This document shows, one piece after another, positions 12,470 to 22,865 of a stretch of DNA of 64,000 bases (positions are counted from its first letter, which is position 1; each line of letters opens with the position of its first letter). Origin of the DNA: Quillaja saponaria (taxonomy: Eukaryota; Streptophyta; Magnoliopsida; Fabales; Quillajaceae); contig CM055612.1 in the NCBI GenBank assembly GCA_029379385.1, positions 17,732,001 through 17,796,000 on the forward strand, in the 5' to 3' direction. The translations under genes were made by a program, and so were the position numbers. The notes under the pieces were generated by a model. That model worked only from the letters and a program-made list of their open reading frames with translations, did not search any database and had not been told where the DNA came from.

Positions 12470-13854
12470 ACAAACAATGGATGAGGAGATAATAGAAGTA
12501 CAAAGCGAGGCTAGTTGCGAAAGGCTATGCACAAAAGTAGAAGATCGATTATGAAGAGGTATTTGCTCATGTTGCTCGCTTAGAAACAATCTGATTGTTG
12601 ATATCCTTTACAGCCCATAAGCATTGGAAGATTTATCAATTGGATGTAAAATCTGCTTTCCTCCTTGATTTTCTTGAAGAAGAGGTTTATGTTGATTAAC
12701 CTGAGGGTTATGTAATTGAAGGGCAATAAGACAAAGTTTTGAAGCTAAAAAAGGCTTTGTATGGCCTAAAACAAGCACCAAGGGCGTGGAATAATCGAAT
12801 TGACAAGTATTTTCAAGAAAATGGGTTTGTTAGATGTCCATATGAATATGCACTTTACGTGAAGGCACATGAAAATGGTAATGTTTTATTTGTTTGCCTT
12901 TATGTTGATGATCTAATTTTTACAAGAAATAATCCAATCATGTTTGAAGATTTCAAAAAGGCAATGACTTGCGAATTTGAGATGACTAACATGGGGCTAA
13001 TGTCTTACTACTTGGGCTTTGAAGTGAAGCAAAATGATGGTGAAATTTTTATTTCACAAAAAGGCTATGCAAAATATGTTCTTAAGAAATTCCAAATGCT
13101 TGATAGCAACTCTGTTAATACACCCATGGAATGCAGAGTGAAGTTGTCGAATCATGATGTTGGAGAGAAAATAGATCCCACATTATTTAGAAGTCTTGTT
13201 GGAAGTTTAAGATACTTGACTTGCACAAGGCCAGACATTCTTTATGTTGTTGGAGTAGTGAGTTGTTATATGGAATCTCTTACTTCTACTCACATGAAAA
13301 CGGCTAAAAGAATTCTTCGCTACCTAAGAGGTACACTTGACTATGGCCTATTTTATTCTTCTTCACATATTATTGATCTTGTGGGATATTGTGATAGTGA
13401 TTTTGCAGGAGATTTGGACGATAGAAAAAGCACCACAGGTTTTGTATTTTTCATGGGAAATAATGCAATTTCTTGAGTTTCAAAGAAGCAGCCAATTGTT
13501 ACTCTTTCAACTTGTGAGGCTGAATATGTTGCTGCTACCTCTTGTACTTGTCATGCTATTTGGTTAAGAAGATTGTTAAAGGGAACTACAAGAGCACAAA
13601 AAGAACCAATCCAAATTTTTGTTGACAACAAGTCTGCACTAGTTTTGGCAAAGAATCCCGTCTTCCATGATAGAAGCAAGCATATAGACACATGATATCA
13701 TTTCATCCGTGAGTGTATTGCCAAGAAAGAAGTGGAAGTCAAATTTGTGGAGTCTCTTGATCAAGTTGCAGATATTTTCACAAAATCACTTAAATTTGAA
13801 ATCTTTCAAGGATTGAGAGAATTGCTTGGAGTTAGAAAGGAAAATCAAGTTTAA
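12470..13854 (+). pseudogene. copia reverse transcriptase and RNase H pseudogene
   Basis: The reverse transcriptase keeps QLDVKSAFL (first catalytic Asp) and the YVDD box (12901-12912). RNase H keeps CDSDFAG, CEAEYVA and VDNKSA, and the protein ends at a natural stop at 13852. Stops interrupt it at 12538, 12592, 12697, 12727, 13474 and 13693. Compared with the family, about 40 residues between the MDEEI start of the domain and ARLVAKGYA (about 12490-12520) are missing, with a frame change, indicating an internal deletion of roughly 100 bp. Confidence 0.92.
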
Positions 13855-13861
13855 GGGGAAG
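13853..13861 (+). promoter_or_regulatory. polypurine tract
   Basis: AAGGGGAAG directly before the 3' LTR, the plus-strand priming site of the element. Confidence 0.85.
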
Positions 13862-14254
13862 TGTTGAAAATAATAAACTTTATTTTCCTATAATAAATTG
13901 TTAGTGGAAGTTAAAAGGTGTGAGTTACTTTGATGTAGTGGGTTTTAAGAGGTAGTTAATTTCTTATAATGGGTGGCTATAAATTATTGTGTACTAGTGG
14001 AAATTTTTTGTTGTTGTTAATGTGTAATAAAATTGTAGTAATGAGTTAGAGTCCTTAATGTCTAGAATAATGAGTGTTAAAGTAATATTAGTACATATTT
14101 AGTTGTGTGACTTTAGAGTTGCTAGTATGAGATTTATAAATACCTATCGTATATTTTCATTTTGATATTAAGCAAAATAGAAGTTGTCTTTTGAATATTT
14201 TAATTTATTCATTATCTTCAATTTTATGTGTTGTGCTCACCATATTTTCTATCA
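13862..14254 (+). repeat. 3' LTR of copia element
   Basis: 393 bp, beginning TGTTGAAAAT and ending TCTATCA. Relative to the 5' copy most differences are G-to-A or C-to-T in this copy. Confidence 0.95.
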
Positions 14255-17230
14255 ACGACTAACTATCCAACATGAATCGATCTCACCATCATTTCGACAA
14301 ACCCCCATCAATCAATCACTCTCACATAGTGAATCAGCTTGATGACTCATTAATGAAATGCAACTTTTAGTATTTTCAACTGACTGAAATCAATAGCCGA
14401 GTGGCAACTAGTACTTTAGTTGCCTGAGTACTCAACTAACCTTCCTGACGTATTAATCAAACGATGCATTTAGTAGTTTCAGCTGATGACCTTCAACAGC
14501 TGACTGGGAAATAGAGTTTCACTTTATGAATCAACGCTTTGAGTCCGCAGTCTTCAGTAGATGACAGTTTTAATAAATTGGTGCATTTTAATCATTACCG
14601 TATTCACTATGGGATTTTAGCACTTTTGGGAGCATCAACGAATGACTGTTTTAATTCTTCAGCTCTCCTAGTTTTGTGTGTTAAAGATTAATTTGATACA
14701 TCTTAACAATTGAAAAAAATTCGTTTTTTTTAATTTATAAAAAATTATCATTTTTAATGAGATTTTAATCATACCATTTCTACTATTACAAAAATAATAT
14801 AAATATTTCTTTTGAAAAAAAAATATAAAATAATCATGTCAACACAAATAAGAATTGATCATATGCTGAGTAACTGGCTAATATTGCTTGGTTACAATTC
14901 GTTTTGTAAATAACATTCTAAAAAATATTGAGAAAATAACAAACAAAATATAAGTTTTGTGAAATAATATGTCATAATATCTTAATACTCACTACTAAGA
15001 ATAGTTGACAATTTCAATAAAAAAAAATTTAGTCAGGGTTTATAATGAAATACATTTTGACCATCTTATTTCAATTTGTGGATAAATGCACAAGTTAAAT
15101 CAATTTTTTAATGTATAATTAAAGACAACAATTCACCAAAATAAATTAACCTTAAAAAAATAAAAATTGTTTAGGCCCTTTTTTGCTAACTGATTTTTAT
15201 TGTGGCCTAAAAATCTGTATTATAACTCTTTAGCACAGACAGCCCAAGCCCAAGTAATTTTCTTTTAGTCCCATCTCTACAAAAACGAAAATTCTGCCTC
15301 GGTGCACCTCCCTTCAAACTCTTTCCTTGTCCTTATGATCAGCTTCGTGAAAAGATTAATTACAGGAAAAAGGTCCCAATTTTCAAATAAATTTGTGTCA
15401 ACTAATTCATATGGTTTGAACTTTAACTCGAGTCATTATTGGTTAGATTATTCAATGTAATTGCACTTGTGGTAATATTATACTCCTAGTAGCTTAACAT
15501 ATTTCGTGATGAATGAATTGTTATGTGTACTTTTTTTTCTTTGGGTCAAAGGTCCTAACTAATTTAGTGATGAAGGAGCTGATATGTGTAATTTTAATTT
15601 ATTTTTTAATTTTATGAAAATTGGGTTTCATACCTTTTTTTTTTTTCTTTCAAACTCCATTCACTTTGGTGTGGTGGAGAAGAAATTAATGGAGGATCAT
15701 AAGAGGTCTGTTCTGGTGAGAGAGGAGATATAGTAAAAGGAAATAAGAAGGAGAGGGGAGAGGGGAGAGGGGAGGAGGGGAGATTAGTTGTCCTTTGATA
15801 GAGGGCTTATGAGCAATTATACAAATATAAATGGCAACGGCTAGCTACAATAACAAAATTTTTGAAGTTTTTTATTGCATCTTTCCCTATTTTCCACTTT
15901 ACAAGTATCGCTTAATGAAAAGTATATGTCATGATTCTACCACGTCAGAAACTTTTTAAGTACATAGAATGAGCTTCCTTTATAAAGTTATCATTTTTTC
16001 TAATCATGGTTTGTTAAAGTTGAATTTGACCGAAGTCGCCTTCACTTGACTCTTCAACATGAAATGTAATAGAAAGTCGAGTGAGGACCTAAGAAAATCC
16101 TACATTATCATAATCACATCATAAAATATGGTTATCTTACAATTATAATTATCTTATTAAAACATTTAATTTAAATATGGAGTCCGATCAAGGTGTATGT
16201 AGTTTTAGTGAAATAAAGAAAAGATAGAATGATTTTTATTTTTATTTTTTAAATTTTGTTTTGATTTAGTAGTCGTGTATGTTCGGGTCAGTTTACGTGC
16301 ATTTCTATTAATTATATATTCGGTCTAGTTAAAGACAAACTATCCAAATCAGAATTAAGAATTTTATGGAGATTTTACTCCCACAGTCAAGTAGAGGGAT
16401 CATTTATTCAAAAATTATTTTTTTAAACTTAATAATTAATAGTATGAGTCAATTGCATTCTATCATATGAACTACTACTTGCTTTATAATGACTCCATAA
16501 ATTATAAAATTAGGCACATAACCCTTTTATTTAAGTCATAATTAGCAAACAATTACCGCTCATTTAAATTAGTCATTAAATCTGACAAATTAACTCAAAA
16601 ACGACTAAATAACCCTCATTATAAGTTTTTTTTTTCTCCTTTTTTACATTTTTTCTTTTCATTTTCCATAAAACTAAACTTTTTATATTGAATTAATTTT
16701 AGCATGCATAAATAATATATATTTGAATCATTTATAATTTTTATTTTCTTGTCAAATATTTAAAACTTATTTTTCTCATTTATATACAAGTTGTTGTTTC
16801 AATTTGAGTTTTAATGATATTAATTTCATCAAAACTTTTATTTTCTTATTATTGTATTACACATTAAAGATATACCAATATTTGATAAATATAGAGTTTT
16901 TAATTGCTAGTGAAAGAAAAGATAAAAATAGAAGTAAGAGATAGAAAATGAAAGATATGATAATTTATATATATATAATAAGGATATTTTAGTTTTTTCT
17001 AAGTTAAATTGTTAAATTTTATAATTAATTTAAATAATGAAAGATTATTTATTAATTATGACTCAAATAAAGATTATATGCTTAATTTAATAGTTCAGGG
17101 TTATTACAAAACAAGCAATAATTAATAAGGTAAAGTACAATTGACCCAAAAAGTATTTATTTCCTATATATAATCCAGATAATCTTACCCCTAAAAGCGT
17201 AACACTGCTTGAATCACAATCCTCCAAATT
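14255..17230. other. non-coding, AT-rich
   Basis: No gene found. It contains a purine-rich G-run cluster at 15755-15780 and long A/T tracts. Confidence 0.5.
15755..15780 (+). other. potential G-quadruplex
   Basis: Four runs of four G (15755-15758, 15762-15765, 15769-15772, 15777-15780) are separated by loops of 3, 3 and 4 bases, a full match to the standard intramolecular G4 pattern. It lies in a larger purine-rich strand from about 15716, with no gene nearby. Confidence 0.75.
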
Positions 17231-17241
17231 GAAGCCATATC

Positions 17242-17249
17242 TATATATA
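17242..17249 (+). promoter_or_regulatory. TATA box of small acidic gene A
   Basis: TATATATA, 80 bp before the ATG at 17322, which would put the transcript start near 17275. The sequence between TATA and ATG is GC-richer than its surroundings and is conserved with the same position in copy B. Confidence 0.5.
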
Positions 17250-17321
17250 GCTTGGCCTCCAAGAGCAGAACCCTAATAACCCTGTTAGCCGTCAGGACTC
17301 GAGAAACGCAAAAGGGAGCCA

Positions 17322-17719
17322 TGGAGAACGACAAGGAGGGCAACGACATACAGCAGGTAGCTCCTAAGCAAAAGGAAGTGATGGAGAACGACAAGGAGGG
17401 CAGCGTTAACAACATACAGGTAGCTTCAATGAAAAAGGAAGAGATGGAGATGGTTAAAGAACAACGAGATCACCAAGAAGCCGAGAAGCACGAGAGAGAC
17501 GAAGGAGAACCAGCAGCTGATGACAACCAACGTGATGTGAAAAAGTTGAAGCAAAATACTGAAATCCAAGAGTACGACAATTTCTTTGACCTTAGTCTTG
17601 AGCCTTTGATCTCTGGTGAAGAAGTTCAAAATGAGATTGACCTTGATAGGTTCCTTGATGATAAGAGTCTGGTTGAGCCTATCATCCACTTTTGGAGTCG
17701 AAATTATCGCTGGAAGTAA
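17322..17719 (+). CDS. small acidic protein, copy A (unknown family)
   Basis: 132 codons from an ATG in good context (gccATGG). The frame is open farther upstream, but the only ATG that matches copy B is this one. The protein is hydrophilic, Glu/Lys-rich and has no signal peptide or membrane segment. Residues 1-20 are imperfectly duplicated at 21-41 (each begins MENDKEG). A conserved block follows: KHERDEGE (57-64), RDVKKLKQNTEIQEY (71-85) and FDLSLEP (89-95), the last resembling an EAR-type DLNxxP motif. The C-terminus stops early compared with copy B. Likely nuclear or cytosolic by composition; no function is known to me. 5' and 3' flanks are also conserved with copy B, so the transcription unit was duplicated as a whole. 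Confidence 0.55.
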
Positions 17720-18314
17720 ATCGGGTTGATACTGTCATCGGCTTTGGGGTTGAGGATTTTCAGTATTGAACAGGTTTATTTCTTTGATTACAGTTTCATG
17801 AATTCGAAAAAAGTTATTTAGGAAAATTATCTTTCCTAATCGTTTTAATTTCTATTTGGATTTATGTTTTGTTTGTTTGATGAACGTCAAGTCAATCGTT
17901 TTAATTCAGAACCAATGACTTTTACTTCATCATATTTTGATACGTCAGTAGGGTTTATTAAAGTTAATTTTTATCTCATGATTAAATTTTTGGTTGAATA
18001 TTTAGGCTTGGTTTGTTTCTGCTTCATTTTCATTTTAAAACTTGTAACACAATTTATTTAACTTTTTATTTTTATTTTTATTGTGAACCTAAGTCACGTC
18101 ATAATAAAACTTATTCTAGTTTTTGCTTAAACATCATCCTTGAAATATTGGAGTTTTGAGGTTACTTTTGTGCAAATAACCTAGACATATTTTAGTCATG
18201 ATGATGATTGTACTTATGCATGGTGCTCATATGTGGTTATCTCTCCTTTTTATGTTAGTATATTTGCTTGCTAATGCTTGTGAGTCATACCAATCTACGG
18301 AATTTTCATGGAAT
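17720..18314 (+). other. conserved 3' flank of copy A
   Basis: From about 17755 to 18005 the sequence aligns by eye with 33590-33840 downstream of copy B and in part with 26315-26480 downstream of relic C. Shared words include 'aatcgttttaatttct', 'gtagggttta' and 'gttaatttttat'. It is probably 3' UTR and downstream DNA. No polyadenylation site can be fixed. Confidence 0.5.
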
Positions 18315-18936
18315 GGTTGGCACAAATCTGCATATTGATAGATGTGGTGTATTTATTTATTTTATTCTTTTTGATATAGGTTATAAGAATTTGTTTGTAT
18401 TTAAATTATTATTTTTGAAAACAATGAAAATTTCTCAATAGAACTAGGACGAAAATATAGTTGACACAAATCTGCATATTGATAAGATGTAGTGTTTTTT
18501 ATTTATTTATATATTTAAATTTTTTTTGTTATAAGAATTAGTTTGTATTTAAATTATTCTGTTTGATATAGGTTATAAGAATTAGTTTGTATTTAAATTA
18601 TTATTTTTGAAAACAATGAAAATTTCTCAATAGAACTAGAACGAAAATATAGTTGACACAAATCTGCATATTGATAAGATGTAGTGTTTTTTTTTTTTTT
18701 TTGTTATAAGAAATTGTTTGTATTTAAATTATTCTTTTTTATTTTTATTTTTGTGGAAACTATGAAAATTTCTCAATAGAACTAGAAGGAAAATATAGTT
18801 GACACAAATCTGCATATTGATAAGGTGTAGTTTTTTTTTTGGATATAGGTTATAAGAATTTGTTTGTATTTAAATCCTTTTTTTTTCAAATGAAAACAAT
18901 GAAAATTTCTCAATAGAGCTAGAAGGAAAATATAAG
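18315..18936. repeat. tandem repeat, about four diverged copies
   Basis: The block 'cacaaatctgcatattgata' begins copies at about 18322, 18464, 18657 and 18803. Each is followed by 'gttataagaa', 'gtttgtatttaaatt' and 'aatgaaaatttctcaatag'. Spacing varies (about 142-193 bp) mainly through T-tract length, and one copy has a further internal duplication. Not coding. Confidence 0.85.
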
Positions 18937-19470
18937 TATAGAGGACATTCACAATGAAATTTGGAGTTAGTACTATGCATATATAGAATTAGTATTTTGA
19001 TGTGTTTTGTGTTACATTTTTAAAAAGACTTGGTTTTTTTTCCCTTTCCTTTTCTCCTTATTCCTTCCCTACACGCATGAATATGCCTTCCCTCTCTATG
19101 CTGCTCTCTCTTTCCGTCTCTACTGCAACTTCTCTCCTTTTCTCTTACACCACTGATCACTCTCTCGTCCTCCCTCATATGGTCTGACTAAGGTGCATAG
19201 GACTTGGTTGGAGATGGAAGCGGTGATCGGAGCAGTGGGTGCACGATGGCAAGTTCTTTTTTGCGATTTCACTCTCTTCGATTCTAGCAACTCTGAGCTC
19301 GGGTCTCTCTCTCCTTGCCACAGTTGAGCTAGGGAAGCACCATTTCACATCCTTGATCAATTTTTGCAGGCCTAATATGTTTTTTGACGAAACGCTTCAA
19401 GAAAATGCTGGATCATCGACATCAAGTTGCTGTCTTTGAAGTGGTGTTGCTAACAATAAGCATTTGTGAT
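18937..19470. other. pyrimidine-rich, no gene
   Basis: Short overlapping frames of about 61-66 codons lie on both strands in a T/C-rich, locally GC-richer stretch (19030-19440). None shows a motif. It could be the 5' leader of a lost element. Confidence 0.35.
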
Positions 19471-20712
19471 TAGATGGAAAATGGGCCGGGTCCAAGTTGG
19501 GCCTGGCCCTACCTTATTCTAATGGATTTCTTAATAGGCATGGATTTGTGTTTTTTTATATTTTATTTATTAAGTCTAATACAATTCATGATCCGCTTGG
19601 TCGAAGATAAATTTTTGAACAATATCAAAATTTATATTGTTATGATCGCGATACTTTGATTTTTAGTATCAAAATTTTATCATATAGAAAAATGATTTAG
19701 TATTAACAATTTTGATATGAGAATTTGATTTTTAAATTTAAATTTTTTTGAAAATGTACAGTATTTTTGAAAATTCATGATTTGATGAAAATTTACAAAT
19801 CATGGGTCTATGACCAATCTCTCATCCATTCAACTACCACTCAATTTTCTAATGTCGTTATTTTTTTTAATCGAATATTCAAATCAAGATATTGTATCGG
19901 TATTATTAAACATGATTTGTAATTTATCCAAAATGTTAAAATTTATGGTTAAGCTTAATGATTTCTATATGCACAAGCATGTCACATGAGTTAAAATTTT
20001 AAAATGTCTATTGTCCAGACAATATAATTTATTTATTACTTAATTTTTCTATTTCTTTCATTGAAATTGTCATTTAATTGATTTAATTTCTATTTTTTTT
20101 TATGGGTAATCAAGATTTTAATTATATGTCACTAAATAACATTAGACAAAATTAGTAATAAATTGGGTCAACATTTATATGTATCAGCAAGAAAATATTT
20201 AAACAGTTTGGTGCTTGAGGATATTTGGACAAAGAAGGAAATTGAAATTTTGAACAAAAAATATTAGCTTCTTTAATACGAGTATTATATTTCATTATAT
20301 TTTTTGTGTGTTTTAGTATGCATTGTTAATTTGAAATGTGGCGAAGCTAGCAATGAAATTTTGCTCTCTTTTTATCTTTAAACATAGAGTATTTAATTAT
20401 ATCAACTGACCAAAAATTTAATGTGGTTTAAGTAAACCAATTCTTTAAAAAAACTATGGAAAACATAGTTTTCTTTCAAAAAAGAATTTTTTTTAAAAAA
20501 TTAGTAGAACATAATTTTTTTAAAAAAAAGGAAAAAAAAGAAAAAGAAAAAAATTCGGGCATATGTGCTAACCCATTGGGTATGGGTTTGGGTCTGAGTA
20601 TACCCAATAAATAATAGATCTAAGATAGGTCTCATTTTCGAGTCTATAATAGGTATGATTAAACAACGGGTTGGGTCAGGGTCGGGCCAAACTTGGCCCA
20701 TTGCCATCGCTA
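19471..20712. mobile_element. non-autonomous hAT-type element
   Basis: The left end reads tagatgg ... atgggcc ... ccaagttgggcc, and the right end is the imperfect reverse complement (ggcccattgccatcgcta at its tip). Flanking octamers tttgtgat (19463-19470) and ttagcgat (20713-20720) match at 6 of 8 positions, fitting a decayed 8-bp hAT target duplication. The 1.24-kb interior has no transposase. Confidence 0.6.
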
Positions 20713-22865
20713 TTAGCGATAACACTTTAAGCATCAAAGACAGTACATTGATAGAAACTAAAAAATTTGAAACCTTGTTGCTGATAGTATAAATCACATC
20801 TCTGATAGCAAAGAAGATTTCATGCTAAAATAATACTATCAACGATAACATTACTCTTATTAGAGATTGTGGCTTTTGTCGCTGATATTGTTCTTATTGT
20901 TAATTTTAATTTTGTTATTGACAACAACATTTTTTAAGTATCAATGACATGGGAGCTGTTGCTAATACTTTTCCCCAATTTTAAATCCTAACTTCCCTCC
21001 TCCTTCCCCATGTTTTACTGTTTTGCGCCCTCTCTCTCTCTCTATCTAAACTATCTCTCTCCAATCTCTCATTTGTTGTAACTTGGAAGTCCTTTGGTGC
21101 ATTCTTTTTCCTTTCCGGTCATTTGATTCCGTCTGCAAGTATGTTATTATTTCCCCACATTTTGCAGGTTCGTCTACAGCTACTTTGATGCAGCAAGCGA
21201 ACTTTGTATAATTATGAAGTGTAAATATACTTGCTATTTGAACTGGATAATTATTATTTTGAATGTACCATGGAAGAAAGTGCAAGGCATAAGAGTGTTT
21301 GAAACTTGAGATTTTCATTCAATTAATATTGGGGTTCTACTTAGTTCTTCTCTTGGCAGCTGATGTAAGTCGAATAATTTTTTTTTTTATGGTTTAACAT
21401 ATTGAGAGTTTTTGAGAGGGTTTTGATTCATTGACATGATTTGACAAACCCGTAATTATTTTTGTATGCTAATAGCAAAATGGTGGATTCATCTGTCCAT
21501 TTTCATATTGAAGTAGATGCTTAACAAGAAAAAGAAAAGGTAATTGTTGGAGTCATTTGTACACCCTAGATTTTGTTGGAGTCTACATTCCTAAAAACAC
21601 AAATAAAGAGAGGACTATTTCCAGTTAAAAGTGAAATTAGTTTCACTTATTATCTCACATATGGGTCCCACCTATTTGTGGGGATCACACTAATGTTAGG
21701 AGTGGAATTAATAGTGCCCCCCAAAATAGGAGAAAGAGAGACGTGTATGGTGGCTATACAGAGGAATGGGTTATGCAACGTTATTATCATGTTTTACATG
21801 CTTTGGGGATGTTTGAATGTACGTGCAAACATGCTGTTTCGAACCTTGAGTTTTTTTTATCTTCCACATTTTAGGACTTTTGAGCATGTTGTTTCTTAAA
21901 AAAAAAAAAAAAATAGAAAACGAACCTTGAGTTTTTCGAATTCGGATTGGACTTTGTGGATGAAGTTTTCTATTTTGGAAGCTGAAACCCTTTGCATTTA
22001 AGAGGAAGAATATAATAAGGGACATGATTTTGAAATTGGAAGGGGGTGTTAATTGGGATGGGAAAAGAGGTGGTTGTTGAATGATTATTGTAATGGTTGG
22101 GAAAAAGAAAAAAATTTCTCAAAAAGATATTATACAATTGTAAACCTTGTAATGATAGAGATCACTAGTTGAACTACGAGAGAGAATTGAGAAACATGAA
22201 GAGGGATGTTTGTATTATTATGAACCCTATCCATTCTTAAAATGTAGATTTGTTTCCTTTCCCTTTATATGAAATGGTTTAGTTGTTTTGGTGAAATTCT
22301 TGGTTCTAGTTTATAATATGTCTTTCTTTGAGTGCCTTAAAAGGCTAATTGAAAGATAGGAATGATTGTGTCCAAAGGCCTTGTTTGCATTTGGATTTGA
22401 TTATTTATTGCCAAGTTTGCGTCACTTGTTAAAACTGTTTGACATTAGTGGAGGACTCAAACTTTTAGGCTGTAGTAGGCTTATGGAATTAGAAAATTAT
22501 TAGTGGTGTCTCTCTTTACCTACTCGCACCCATTCTAATCCTTAGCGATCAATTTAGACTTTCAAAGAAGAGTTACACTAAACACACTTGGGAGTTCTAT
22601 CTGAAGGTTTTCTTTTGGGTTTGTCTTGGAAGAAATTTATTCATTTTTCATGGTTTAAGTCCCAAGTATTCTATAAAGAGTCCTATACTATATATTATGT
22701 TTTAAGTTACTTGTGTGTTGAAGTTTCTTTTGTTCTTAAATAATCTTTCTTATATATATGATCTTTAGCATTATAATTAAGCAATACTAAACAACTTCCT
22801 TGGTGTATAATTTTATAAAGCTAACCTTTTGGTAAGGGTGTGGAGTTCCTAATTGGTAACACCAT
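20713..22865. other. non-coding
   Basis: No gene recognised. 20713-20960 repeats short words such as 'gctgata' and 'gataac' like subterminal DNA of a transposon, but no ends are found. A (ct) run lies near 21030-21045. The 108-codon frame at 21573-21899 has no recognisable feature. Confidence 0.35.

Larger units (their letters stand above)
9481..14254 (+). mobile_element. Ty1/copia LTR retrotransposon, degenerate full-length
   Basis: Two direct repeats of about 394 bp, each starting TGTTGAAAAT and ending TCTATCA, bound an interior with a tRNA-iMet primer-binding site, gag, protease, integrase, reverse transcriptase, RNase H and a polypurine tract. Integrase lies before reverse transcriptase, which defines Ty1/copia. 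The flanks (attac before, acgac after) give no clean 5-bp target duplication. The interior carries more than a dozen stops, at least one frameshift and a deletion in the reverse transcriptase, so it cannot move by itself. Confidence 0.95.

Noticed and set aside
18953..19440. Overlapping 61-66 codon frames in T/C-rich DNA
   Set aside because: Short, overlapping on both strands, no recognisable domains or conserved pattern.
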